From assembly GCA_016868585.1 (NCBI GenBank), contig VGGR01000001.1, positions 248,001 to 312,000 on the forward strand: a DNA stretch of 64,000 nucleotides, written 5' to 3'. Below are positions 10,339 through 19,915 of this stretch, piece after piece (position 1 is the first letter of the stretch; each line of letters starts with the position of its first letter). The translations under genes were made by a program, and so were the position numbers. Source of the DNA: Bacteroidota bacterium (GTDB lineage: Bacteria > Bacteroidota > Bacteroidia > Chitinophagales > Chitinophagaceae). Below the pieces are notes generated by a model. The model was given only the letters and a program-made list of their open reading frames with translations. It did no database searches and was not told the origin of the DNA.

Positions 10339-12045
10339 ATGTATAAAAATAAATTAATCCTTGTAGCTGTTGCAGCCTCTCTTCTAACACTATCTTCTTG
10401 TAAAAAAAGATTGGATGATATGTTGGCAAATCCCAATGTACCTACATTGGATAAGGCTGATACAGACCTTTACTTAAATGCCGCTCAGCTAAGTTTTGCT
10501 AGCTTTTTCAACTCCTTATCTGATCGAGGAATGGAAATGTCTCGACTTTGGAATATGGGGGGCAGTATTTACCTAAACGCATTTCGCCCTGAAACTTTCA
10601 ATGGAGTGTGGGGAAATGCCTACCGAAATGTGGTGACACAGATAAATGCAATGGAACCATTGGCCCGTGCGCAAAATCGTTTCTTCCATTTAGGGATAGG
10701 TCAAGTAATGAAAGCTTACACCGGAATGGCATTGGTTGACTTCTTTGGCGATGTGCCTTGGTCTGAAGCAGGTAATCCCGCCAACTCTGTAATTAACCCC
10801 AAAATTGATAAGGGCCAAGATGTATATGCAAACTGTTTAGGTTTATTGGATTCAGCGTTGGTAAATTTTGCAAAAAATGCAGCATCTAGTCCTTCCAGTG
10901 ACCTTTACTATGGAGGTAACAAAACACGTTGGATCACGTTGGCAAAAACATTAAAGCTAAAAGCATATATGACCACGCGATTGGTAGATGCCAGCGCGGG
11001 TTCTAAGATTGCCGCTGTTGTCGCTGCGGGCGATATTATCGATACTGAGGCTGAAGATTTTGTTTTCCGTTTTGGTACACAGTTGGAAAATCCTAATTCC
11101 CGTCACCCCAAGTACAACAGTTGTTACCGTGCATCGGGGGGAGTAGGTACTTATATCGCTAACTACATTGCTTGGGAAATGGTTACTGAGAAAGGAATGA
11201 TAGATCCCCGTACTCGCTATTATTTCCGCCGTCAAATTACAGCTCGTAATGGGCAAACATCTTCCGGACAATTCATTATTCCTCTTCCAGCTTTGAGTTG
11301 CCAAGGACAATTGAGTCCTGGACATTATCCTATTGGGATGGTTTATTGCATGACCGGAGATGGTTATTTTGGACGTGATCATGGCGATCCTTCCGGTATT
11401 CCACCCGATGGACAGCACCGCACAGCCTGGGGTATTTACCCGGCAGGAGGTGATTTTGATGCCCTTGCAATAAATACCGGATCTGCATCTAGTGTACAAG
11501 CCAGTATAGTTACCTTAAATGGCACACCTGGAGCACGTGGTGCAGGTATACATCCCATTTGGTTATCCTCTTACACAAACTTCCTTCTCGCAGAGGCTCA
11601 GCTTGCACTTGGTGGTAGCGCAGCAACAGCACGTACCCTCTTAGATGCAGGTGTGAGACAGTCAATTACCAAGGTTTTAAACTTCCCTGCTACAATGACA
11701 GTTACCCCCAATCCAAATTTTGTTCCTTCTACTGCTGCAATTAACCAGTATGTAAACGTAGTACTGGGAGCATATGATGCTGCTTCTACCAATACTGCTA
11801 AATTGAACGTAGTTATGAAGGAGTACCATATTGCCTCTTTTGGTAATGGTATTGAGCCCTACAACAACTATCGTCGTACCGGTTTGCCTCTCAACATGCA
11901 ACCTATGTTGAATCCTCTGCCAGGTCCGTTCATTCGTAGTGTGTGGTATCCAACAGATCACGTTACACTCAACCTTAATGCAAGGCAAAAAGCTGATAAT
12001 ACCGTAAAAGTATTCTGGGATAACGGGTCAGCAACTTGTTTCTAA
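10339..12045 (+). CDS. SusD/RagB-like outer membrane lipoprotein (SusD-like_2 type)
   Basis: MYKNKLILVAVAASLLTLSSCKKRLDDMLANPNVPT lipoprotein signal; partner of upstream SusC; TNFLLAEAQLALGG TPR-like segment. Confidence 0.88.
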   Translation: MYKNKLILVAVAASLLTLSSCKKRLDDMLANPNVPTLDKADTDLYLNAAQLSFASFFNSLSDRGMEMSRLWNMGGSIYLNAFRPETFNGVWGNAYRNVVTQINAMEPLARAQNRFFHLGIGQVMKAYTGMALVDFFGDVPWSEAGNPANSVINPKIDKGQDVYANCLGLLDSALVNFAKNAASSPSSDLYYGGNKTRWITLAKTLKLKAYMTTRLVDASAGSKIAAVVAAGDIIDTEAEDFVFRFGTQLENPNSRHPKYNSCYRASGGVGTYIANYIAWEMVTEKGMIDPRTRYYFRRQITARNGQTSSGQFIIPLPALSCQGQLSPGHYPIGMVYCMTGDGYFGRDHGDPSGIPPDGQHRTAWGIYPAGGDFDALAINTGSASSVQASIVTLNGTPGARGAGIHPIWLSSYTNFLLAEAQLALGGSAATARTLLDAGVRQSITKVLNFPATMTVTPNPNFVPSTAAINQYVNVVLGAYDAASTNTAKLNVVMKEYHIASFGNGIEPYNNYRRTGLPLNMQPMLNPLPGPFIRSVWYPTDHVTLNLNARQKADNTVKVFWDNGSATCF

Positions 12046-12064
12046 AACGTTTAAAAAAATTCAA

Positions 12065-13048
12065 ATGAAATCTAAAATTTCTGTACTTGCTTCAGCTTTG
12101 TTAGCCCTTTTTTGGTTCTCAGGCTGTACCGAGAAAACTGAAAATGACTTCGACAATTTTATGGCGGGGTTATACACAGGTTCTTATCTCAAGGGTAAGG
12201 CTAATTTTGACCCAGCTACAAATACATGGACTGACCAAAGCGTTTTAGCAAACACGTTGGATGCCGGTAATCTGGCAACTACTCGTGTGGGTGTTCGCGT
12301 ACGTTCATGGGGTGAAGACCCTGTGGTAACGGCTAACATCTATGTGGTTAGAAACACAAATGCCAATGAAGCTGCTTGGCGCTTTATTAAGAAATACACC
12401 ATCGCAGAAGGAGATACCAGCTATTTTGATATCTACGTTTCTGCGCAGGAAATTGCAACTGCTTTAGGTTTGCAATTGAATGTAAATGCCGGGAACTTTC
12501 CTCCGGGAAGTATTTTTACTTGCTATGTGCAAGCGGTTACTAAATCCGGTAAAAAATACACAATCAATAATTCTAACTTCACAGGAACCGGTGCCAATTT
12601 CTATTACTCAGTTTTCTTTTTCCGTGGCAGTGTTGTTTGCCCATATGATCCAACTAAAATGCCCGGGAATTATGTGGTAGTTACTGACCAATGGGAAGAT
12701 TGGTCTCCTGGTGATGTTATTACTAACCCTATTACTGCAACTACAGCTACTTCAATGTCTACTTTTGGAATTTATCCTAATATGGCCTACCCAGGAGCTA
12801 ATAGTCCTCAAACATGGGTAATTAACGTTAATGCAAGTTCTGGTATAGCAACGGTAACTAATCAGTATTACGGGAAGTACAGCACAAGCCCAAGTGCTAC
12901 ACAATACGCAGTGTCAACGGCTGGAACTGGAAATTTCGTTTTCTCTTGTACCACTCCGGTAGTGATGACCATGTTGCTGAACCACCATGTATTTGGCGCT
13001 CCAACAGTATCTGCAGGCCAGTATTGGTTAACACTCAGAAAGCAATAA
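12065..13048 (+). CDS. hypothetical secreted lipoprotein encoded downstream of a SusC/SusD pair
   Basis: LLALFWFSGCTEK lipobox; 19 bp after SusD stop, likely co-transcribed. Confidence 0.75.
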   Translation: MKSKISVLASALLALFWFSGCTEKTENDFDNFMAGLYTGSYLKGKANFDPATNTWTDQSVLANTLDAGNLATTRVGVRVRSWGEDPVVTANIYVVRNTNANEAAWRFIKKYTIAEGDTSYFDIYVSAQEIATALGLQLNVNAGNFPPGSIFTCYVQAVTKSGKKYTINNSNFTGTGANFYYSVFFFRGSVVCPYDPTKMPGNYVVVTDQWEDWSPGDVITNPITATTATSMSTFGIYPNMAYPGANSPQTWVINVNASSGIATVTNQYYGKYSTSPSATQYAVSTAGTGNFVFSCTTPVVMTMLLNHHVFGAPTVSAGQYWLTLRKQ

Positions 13049-13068
13049 TCGTCTTTAACAGTATTCTA

Positions 13069-13096
13069 AAAGCCTCCTAATCGGAGGCTTTTTTTT
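13069..13096. terminator. bidirectional intrinsic terminator
   Basis: AAAGCCTCC-TAATC-GGAGGCTTTTTTTT hairpin plus T-run between convergent genes. Confidence 0.85.
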
Positions 13097-13104
13097 GCAC
13101 TGTC

Positions 13105-13521
13105 TTATCCTTTGGAGGGGAATTTTTGCAGGAACTCTTTTTTGTTCAGCACCTGTCCTTTTACTCGGAGCACATAGATATTATCGTTCCCTTTTAATTT
13201 TATATAAACTTCCTTCAGAAAAACCTCCTCTGCGCCCGCATTAAAAGTAACACTCAGCTTTGCCTGCTTGCCAGGGCCTATGTGGATAGGGCTAATTTTG
13301 GGAGTGGTGCAGCCACAGCCGGCCCATGTCTTCTCAACTTGAACGCTTTTTTTGCCTGTGTTGGTAATTGTAAACGAACAGGAAGCTGGCACGCCAAGTT
13401 GTAAATATCCAAAATCATGAACTCCTTTATTAAAGCGAATAAACGTAGTTTCAGCGGTTGGAGGCTGCATCCAGGCAGCTATACTAATTGGGATTAACAG
13501 GGAGGCTACTAATGGTTTCAT
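13105..13521 (-). CDS. DUF1573-domain secreted protein
   Basis: MKPLVASLLIPISIAAWM signal; HDFGYLQLGVPASCSFTITNTGKKSVQVEKTWAGCGCTTPKISPIHIGPG is typical of DUF1573. Start at 13521 within the longer ORF. Confidence 0.85.
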   Translation of the reverse strand: MKPLVASLLIPISIAAWMQPPTAETTFIRFNKGVHDFGYLQLGVPASCSFTITNTGKKSVQVEKTWAGCGCTTPKISPIHIGPGKQAKLSVTFNAGAEEVFLKEVYIKLKGNDNIYVLRVKGQVLNKKEFLQKFPSKG

Positions 13522-13528
13522 AACTGGT

Positions 13529-14725
13529 TTAATGTACTCTTCCGGGGTATTGCTGAAGGGCATACGCCAAACAATCCATAGCAGCAGAAATTGAATCTGA
13601 ATTTAAGACATAAGCCAGGCGAACCTCTTGTTTTCCTAAACCCTCAGTACCATAGAAGCCAGTAGCAGGAGCCAGCATTAGGGTTTGTCCATTATGTGAA
13701 AAAGATGCTAACAGCCATTGGCAAAATCTATCACTATCGTCAATTGGAAGTCTGGCAATAGCGTAAAAAGCTCCTCCTGGGTTAGGACAGAATACTCCAG
13801 GCATTTGATTCAAGCGCTTAACTAAGATATCACGTCGCGCTTGATATTCGGCTTTAGCCGCATTAAAAAAGTCTGCAGGCAAATCAACAGCTGCCTCTCC
13901 AAGGATTTGTGCCAGTCCAGGGGGGCTTAGGCGTGCCTGGGCAAATTTCATCGCCGCACCATACAACTCTTTGTTGCGCGTAATAAAAGCTCCTATACGA
14001 GCGCCGCAGGCGCTATACCTTTTTGAAATAGTGTCCATCACCACTACCTGATCATCCAGCCCCTTCAATGACAATGCACTCAAGGCAGCCCCGGCGTAGC
14101 AAAATTCCCGGTAGGCTTCATCACTAAATAGATAAAGGTCATATTTCTTGCAAAGCTCACCCAATGCTTCCATTTCCTGACTGCTGTACAGATAACCTGT
14201 AGGGTTATTGGGATTGCAGATCAGTATTGCCTTGGACCTTGGAGTTAACACTTTTTCAAAAGACTGGATTGGGGGCAATGCAAACCCGTTTTCAATAGTG
14301 GATGTAATAGGCACTATTTTTACCCCGGCGGCACAGGCAAATCCATTGTAATTAGCATAAAAGGGTTCTGGTACAATTACCTCGTCGCCTGGATTTAAGC
14401 AAGCAAAAAATCCAAATTGAATAGCTTCACTTCCGCCAGCAGTGATCATGATTTCCTCATGGGATAGTAAAATGTTGGCTTTAGCATAGTAATCCACCAG
14501 CTTTCTCCTATAGCTCTCGTTGCCCGCACTATGGCTATATTCCAATACAGGAATTACTGCCTTTTTTACGGCATCAAGAATGGCAGGTGGAGTTTCAATA
14601 TCAGGTTGTCCAATATTGAGATGGTATACTTTAATTCCTTTCTTTTTTGCGGCTTCTGCAAAAGGTACTAGCTTTCTAATGGGTGAGGGCGGCATCAGTT
14701 GGCCTCGGGTGGAAATCATTGGCAT
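13529..14725 (-). CDS. class I/II pyridoxal-phosphate-dependent aminotransferase
   Basis: HLNIGQPDIETPPAI, ICNPNNPTGYLYSSQEM, FSDEAYREF, DTISKRYSACGARIGA (PLP Lys region). Confidence 0.92.
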   Translation of the reverse strand: MPMISTRGQLMPPSPIRKLVPFAEAAKKKGIKVYHLNIGQPDIETPPAILDAVKKAVIPVLEYSHSAGNESYRRKLVDYYAKANILLSHEEIMITAGGSEAIQFGFFACLNPGDEVIVPEPFYANYNGFACAAGVKIVPITSTIENGFALPPIQSFEKVLTPRSKAILICNPNNPTGYLYSSQEMEALGELCKKYDLYLFSDEAYREFCYAGAALSALSLKGLDDQVVVMDTISKRYSACGARIGAFITRNKELYGAAMKFAQARLSPPGLAQILGEAAVDLPADFFNAAKAEYQARRDILVKRLNQMPGVFCPNPGGAFYAIARLPIDDSDRFCQWLLASFSHNGQTLMLAPATGFYGTEGLGKQEVRLAYVLNSDSISAAMDCLAYALQQYPGRVH

Positions 14726-16222
14726 AGAACAAAGGTAGGTACAGCGAGTATTCTAATTGGATTAGTTTTGTATGTGTTTTCAAAACGCTTCCCTATAAAT
14801 AATTCAATTTTTGTCCTGTTTTTTTATGCAGGAATTCATCAGTCTATTTTGATTGCTCAGTTATGCGTGGGTAGTTTGGGTGATCCGGTTGTAAAAATTG
14901 ATTTTGGAACTGGGGCCGCCAACTACTCTTTTACGGCACCTGGCTATCGGTTAACTACCGGTACCTGCCCCAATGATGGCGAATACAGTATTACAACTTT
15001 TCAGTCTAATTGTGGTCGTCAGTGGCATTCCGTATCAGCAGATCATACCGGTGGAGGAGCCTTTATGATGGTGAATGCATCCAATACCCCCGGAGACTTT
15101 TTCTTACAAATGGTGTCAAATCTTTGTCCTAATACTACTTATGAATTTTCAGCGTGGGTGTTGAATGTGGTCAATAATCCTACATTGATCAAGCCTAATC
15201 TAACGTTCAGGGTAGAGTCCACCTCAGGGGCCGTATTAAATCAATATTCGACAGGGGATATCGCTGTGTTTTCTCAGCCTATCTGGGAGGCTTTCGGGTT
15301 TTATTTTACTACGGGTGCGGGCACCAGTACAGTAGTATTGCGTATCACCAATAATGCGCCTGGTGGTCAAGGAAATGATCTTGCGCTTGACGATATTCAA
15401 TTCAGACCATGTGGCCCCACTTTGCGTACTACCGCTCCTACGGGATTTGATACAGTTCGTGTGTGTGAGTATAACCAAACACCTATTCTTTATCAAGGAA
15501 GCCTTTCTCCTGGAATTACCACTCCTGCCTATCAATGGCAATTAAGCAAGGATACAGGAAGAACCTGGACCGATATACCTGGCGCAACTTCATTGCAATA
15601 CACGCGAACACCCACTACTTCTGGCTATTTTCTTTATCGGTTGACAGTGGCTGAGTCCGGATCATTAGGAATATCCAGTTGCAGAATCGCCTCAAATGTT
15701 TTAATGGCTGAGATCAATCCAAGGCCAGTAATACACGCAGGCCCCGACCGCGTCAAGCTCGCAGGCCGTCCCGTTCAATTACAGGGTTATTCCTATGGCC
15801 CCGCCGGCAATTTATTTAATTGGACCCCCTCACTTTATTTAAGCAATGCAAATGTGGCCACACCACTAGCTGATCCTCCACAAACTCAATCCTATTTCTT
15901 AACGGTTACTACCAGTAAAGGGTGTATAAACCGTGATACCGTTTTAGTAAATGTGGTTGACCAGTTGTACATCCCAACGGCCTTTACTCCCAATGGAGAT
16001 GGCAAGAATGATCGCTGGCGGATTCCTAATTTAGATTTGATAGATGGAGTAACTGTACAAATTTTCAATAGGGCAGGGCAGATTGTGTTTAATGCTGCCA
16101 ATAGCGGCGTATCATGGGAGGGTAGTTTCCAAGGAAGTCCGCAACCGGCCGGTGTCTATGTTTATTTGATTCGTTTTCCGGATGGATATCTTATGAAGGG
16201 ACAACTGGCTTTGATTCGATAG
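14699..16222 (+). CDS. secreted protein with Ig-like region and gliding-motility-associated (T9SS type-B) C-terminal domain
   Basis: C-terminus IPTAFTPNGDGKNDRWRIPNLDLIDGVTVQIFNRAGQIVFNAANSGVSWEGSFQGSPQPAGVYVYLIRFPDGYLMKGQLALIR. Start uncertain; the first ATG overlaps the divergent aminotransferase, so the true start is probably downstream. Confidence 0.8.
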   Translation: MASGGNHWHRTKVGTASILIGLVLYVFSKRFPINNSIFVLFFYAGIHQSILIAQLCVGSLGDPVVKIDFGTGAANYSFTAPGYRLTTGTCPNDGEYSITTFQSNCGRQWHSVSADHTGGGAFMMVNASNTPGDFFLQMVSNLCPNTTYEFSAWVLNVVNNPTLIKPNLTFRVESTSGAVLNQYSTGDIAVFSQPIWEAFGFYFTTGAGTSTVVLRITNNAPGGQGNDLALDDIQFRPCGPTLRTTAPTGFDTVRVCEYNQTPILYQGSLSPGITTPAYQWQLSKDTGRTWTDIPGATSLQYTRTPTTSGYFLYRLTVAESGSLGISSCRIASNVLMAEINPRPVIHAGPDRVKLAGRPVQLQGYSYGPAGNLFNWTPSLYLSNANVATPLADPPQTQSYFLTVTTSKGCINRDTVLVNVVDQLYIPTAFTPNGDGKNDRWRIPNLDLIDGVTVQIFNRAGQIVFNAANSGVSWEGSFQGSPQPAGVYVYLIRFPDGYLMKGQLALIR

Positions 16223-16232
16223 CGGTGTAATA

Positions 16233-16260
16233 AAAAACCCTCTGTAAGTGCAGAGGGTTT
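16233..16260. terminator. bidirectional intrinsic terminator
   Basis: AAAACCCTCTG-TAAGTG-CAGAGGGTTT hairpin between convergent genes. Confidence 0.75.
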
Positions 16261-16282
16261 ATCGTTAAAACTCATTGTGTAA

Positions 16283-16717
16283 TCAGAACTTTTTCACGGT
16301 TGATTTGGGAACTTGTTTCTGCAATTCTGTAAACGCCTCGGTGCTCAATACCTCACCGGTAATTTTTACGGTTTTCACCTCGTCTATGCCTGCGAACTTA
16401 ATATTGATGTCTTTGATAAAGGGAGCAACAGCAGCTGCATTGTATTGCACTTTTAGTTTTGCGGAAGTGCCCGGCTGAATGGGCTCGGTAATTCTTTCTG
16501 GTGTGGTACAACCACAACTTGCCCAGCTGTTTTCGACCACCAGGGGCTTGTCAGAAATGTTTTTGATTTCAAAAAAATAAGTTACAGGCTCTCCCTGTTT
16601 GATTTTTCCAAAATCATATTTCTCCGTGTTCATCTTTGCCACAGCATCAACTTTGGATTGGGCAAATACAAACATGGAAAAAAAACTGAGGGCAAAAGCA
16701 AATATTATTTTTTTCAT
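16283..16717 (-). CDS. DUF1573-domain secreted protein
   Basis: MKKIIFAFALSFFSMFVFAQ signal; KYDFGKIKQGEPVTYFFEIKNISDKPLVVENSWASCGCTTPERITEPIQPG. Confidence 0.88.
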   Translation of the reverse strand: MKKIIFAFALSFFSMFVFAQSKVDAVAKMNTEKYDFGKIKQGEPVTYFFEIKNISDKPLVVENSWASCGCTTPERITEPIQPGTSAKLKVQYNAAAVAPFIKDINIKFAGIDEVKTVKITGEVLSTEAFTELQKQVPKSTVKKF

Positions 16718-16783
16718 GACCGGGTAAATTTGGTAACAAATATAATTAAATATTGCCCCATTTATCTCCCTAATTTTGCCAGT

Positions 16784-19159
16784 ATGGAATCGCCCAGCCA
16801 GGAAAAACTGTCCTTTGAACTGTTTAAAAACAATGTCTTAGGGGATTATAAGCTTGCCTGCCTAAGCCGCGAAATCAGCTTGTTGGGACGCAAAGAGGTC
16901 TTGGGTGGGAAAGCCAAGTTTGGAATTTTTGGAGATGGGAAAGAAGTAGCGCAGGTGGCCATGTCTAAATTTTTTAAACTCGGCGATTTCAGGAGTGGTT
17001 ACTACAGAGATCAAACATTTGTGCTGGCTAGTGGTATGGGCACCGGGGAACAATTATTTGCCCAGTTGTATGCAGATGCTGACCTGGGCCGTGAGCCTTT
17101 TAGCGGTGGGCGTCAAATGAATAATTTCTTTGCCAGCCCTTTTTTAGATGCAACCGGCGAATGGCTTGATGTAACAAAAACAAAAAATAGCTCAAGCGAT
17201 ATTGCTCCAACAGCGGGGCAAATGCCGCGAGCACTCGGATTGGCACATGCTTCCAGTTTGTTTAGAAACATACCCTCACTACAATCCTTTGCACATTTAT
17301 CAAAAAAAGGGAACGAGGTTTGTTTTGCAACCATTGGGGATGCCTCAACCAGCGAAGGACATTTTTGGGAAACAATAAATGCGGCAACGGTTCTACAAGT
17401 TCCATTGGTGGTTTTTGTTTGGGATGACGGATATGGAATATCTGTTCCAAAAGAATATCAAACTGCAAAAGGCTCAATCTCTGCCGCACTGTCTGGAATG
17501 CAGCGAACTGCAGCTGAAACTGGATTGCATCTTGTTCGTGTCAAAGGTTGGGATTACGCCGGATTATGTGAGGCTTTTGAAGATGGAATAAGACTGGCCA
17601 GAGAGCAACATATTCCTGTTTTATTCCATGTGGAGGAAGTAACGCAACCGCAAGGACATTCTACTTCAGGCAGTCATGAAAGATATAAGTCTTCGGAACG
17701 GTTGGAATGGGAGAAAAATTGGGACGGGTTGGTAAAAATGAAAGAGTGGCTTCTTTCAAATGGATTAGCGAAAGAGGATGAGTTAGCAATGATTCAAACA
17801 GCGGCAAAAGAAGAAGCAAAAGCTGCAAGGGATAATGCCTGGAATTCTTACTTGGCTCCACTCAAGCAAATGGTTGCCCATGCGGTGGCTGAAATCAATA
17901 AAACAGCCGCAAGTGTGCCGGCCATTAAAGAAAAACTATCTCAGCTCATAACTGAAATAGAGGCTAAACGTGATCCATTTAGAAGAGATATACTTCGCGC
18001 ACTATATCGGGCTATTCAATGGGCAACCCCTTTTGGCGGAGCCGACAGTTTGCAAGCCACTTATCAAAGTCTGAAACATGAAGGAGAAAAAATTTATAAT
18101 AGCTATCTCTATGACGAGGGCCCAAAGAGTGCTTTAAAAATTACGGAGGTTAAACCAACTTTTGGAAATGATCCCGTTTTGGTCAATGGTTTTGAAGTAT
18201 TGAATCGGTTTTTCGATGAACAATTTTCGGTTAATTCGCGATTGATAGCCTTTGGCGAGGACTTGGGAAAAATCGGGGATGTCAACCAGGGCTTTAGTGG
18301 TTTACAGGAAAAACATGGTAAAGACAGAATTTTTGACACGGGTATTCGTGAACTTACTATTATAGGCAGTGGCATTGGTTTAGCCTTACGAGGTCTTCGC
18401 CCAATTGCGGAAATACAATATCTCGATTACCTGTTATATGGGTTACAGCCGCTGAGTGATGATGTAGCCACCCTTCATTACCGCACTTGTGGCAAACAGG
18501 CTTGCCCTTTGATTGTACGTACACGTGGACACCGCTTAGAGGGAATTTGGCATAGCGGTTCTCCAATGGGGATGATCATTAACTCGCTTAGAGGCATGCA
18601 TGTTTGCGTGCCACGTAATATGACGCAGGCTGCCGGAATGTACAATACGCTACTTCAAAGTAATGATCCCGGCTTGGTCATTGAATGTTTGAATGGGTAT
18701 CGTTTAAAAGAAAAGCTTCCTACTAATTTGCTTGAACTCACCGTGCCACTTGGGGTGCCTGAAATTATCAAGGAAGGGGATGATATTACCATTGTGTCCT
18801 ATGGATCTACTTTGCGTATAGTAGAAGAAGCGGCCCTTATTTTAGAAGAAGATGGAATCAGTTGTGAGATTGTGGATGTACAAACCTTATTGCCTTTCGA
18901 CCTACCTCAACTAACCTTGCAGTCATTAAAAAAGACTAATCGAATTTTATTCGTGGATGAAGATGTGCCAGGCGGAGCCGCTTCATATCTCTTTAATAAA
19001 GTGATGGAAGAGCAGGGGGGATATCGGTATTTGGATGTTGCACCACGCACGCTAACCGCAAAGGCGCATAGGCCTGCTTATGGCAGTGATGGTGATTATT
19101 TTAGCAAACCCAATGCTGAAGAAATTGAGCAGGTGATTCGGGAAATGATGGTTGAGTAA
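16784..19159 (+). CDS. 2-oxoacid dehydrogenase E1 component, fused alpha and beta subunits
   Basis: N-half: E1-alpha motifs (IGDASTSEGHFWETINAATVLQVPLVVFVWDDGYGISV). C-half: E1-beta motifs (FGEDLGKIGDVNQGFSGLQEKHGKDRIFDTGIRE, GRLEIVDVQTLLPFD-like region). ATGGAATCGCCC start at 16784. Confidence 0.92.
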   Translation: MESPSQEKLSFELFKNNVLGDYKLACLSREISLLGRKEVLGGKAKFGIFGDGKEVAQVAMSKFFKLGDFRSGYYRDQTFVLASGMGTGEQLFAQLYADADLGREPFSGGRQMNNFFASPFLDATGEWLDVTKTKNSSSDIAPTAGQMPRALGLAHASSLFRNIPSLQSFAHLSKKGNEVCFATIGDASTSEGHFWETINAATVLQVPLVVFVWDDGYGISVPKEYQTAKGSISAALSGMQRTAAETGLHLVRVKGWDYAGLCEAFEDGIRLAREQHIPVLFHVEEVTQPQGHSTSGSHERYKSSERLEWEKNWDGLVKMKEWLLSNGLAKEDELAMIQTAAKEEAKAARDNAWNSYLAPLKQMVAHAVAEINKTAASVPAIKEKLSQLITEIEAKRDPFRRDILRALYRAIQWATPFGGADSLQATYQSLKHEGEKIYNSYLYDEGPKSALKITEVKPTFGNDPVLVNGFEVLNRFFDEQFSVNSRLIAFGEDLGKIGDVNQGFSGLQEKHGKDRIFDTGIRELTIIGSGIGLALRGLRPIAEIQYLDYLLYGLQPLSDDVATLHYRTCGKQACPLIVRTRGHRLEGIWHSGSPMGMIINSLRGMHVCVPRNMTQAAGMYNTLLQSNDPGLVIECLNGYRLKEKLPTNLLELTVPLGVPEIIKEGDDITIVSYGSTLRIVEEAALILEEDGISCEIVDVQTLLPFDLPQLTLQSLKKTNRILFVDEDVPGGAASYLFNKVMEEQGGYRYLDVAPRTLTAKAHRPAYGSDGDYFSKPNAEEIEQVIREMMVE

Positions 19160-19164
19160 ATTTA

Positions 19165-19887
19165 CTAGGCCATATTATGAAACACCTTTTGCACGTCATC
19201 ATCCTGCTCCAACTTTTCAATCAGCTTACTTACTTCCTCTGCTTGTTGATCCGAAACAGGTACGGTTACAGAGGGCATCCATTCTACTTCTGCACTGAGC
19301 GGCGTAATAGAGCGATCTTCCAACGCTTTTTGCATATTGCCAAAATCAGTAAATCCACAACGCAGTACCAGAATCTCCTCCTGGTTTTCTCCGGTGCTTT
19401 CTCCTAATTCCTCCAGTCCCGCATCGATGAGTTCCAATTCAAGTTCTTCTGCATGTAATCCCTCTGGTTTTAATTTGAACACACCCATTTTTTTAAACTG
19501 GAATGCCACGCTGCCACTATTACCTAAACTGCCACCTCCTTTGTTAAAATGCGATTTTACATTTGCCACTGTTCTCACGTGATTATCGGTAGCCGTTTCG
19601 ACCAGAATGGCTACTCCATTTGGTCCGTACCCTTCATAGAGAATTTCGTCATAATTGGCCATTTCCTTACCCAGCGCTCGCTTGATAGCAGCTTCCACAC
19701 GATCCTTGGGCATGTTGACGCTCTTGGCGTTTTGGACGCAGCGTCTTAGGGCGGGGTTGGTGTTGGGGTCAGTACCTCCTGCTTTAACAGCAATTACAAT
19801 TTCTTTTCCAATTCGGGTGAACTGCTTGGCCATGCGGTCCCAACGGGCAAACATGGTCGATTTGCGTACTTCAAAAATGCGTCCCAT
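19165..19887 (-). CDS. YebC/PmpR family transcriptional/translation regulatory protein
   Basis: [60 protein letters not shown]. Confidence 0.95.
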   Translation of the reverse strand: MGRIFEVRKSTMFARWDRMAKQFTRIGKEIVIAVKAGGTDPNTNPALRRCVQNAKSVNMPKDRVEAAIKRALGKEMANYDEILYEGYGPNGVAILVETATDNHVRTVANVKSHFNKGGGSLGNSGSVAFQFKKMGVFKLKPEGLHAEELELELIDAGLEELGESTGENQEEILVLRCGFTDFGNMQKALEDRSITPLSAEVEWMPSVTVPVSDQQAEEVSKLIEKLEQDDDVQKVFHNMA

Positions 19888-19915
19888 GAAAAATCAATTT
19901 CAGGGCTGCAAACTA

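Noticed and set aside
10957-11499. 180-aa antisense ORF within the SusD-like gene
   Set aside because: Shadow ORF on the opposite strand of a well-supported CDS; no start context, domains or plausible composition.
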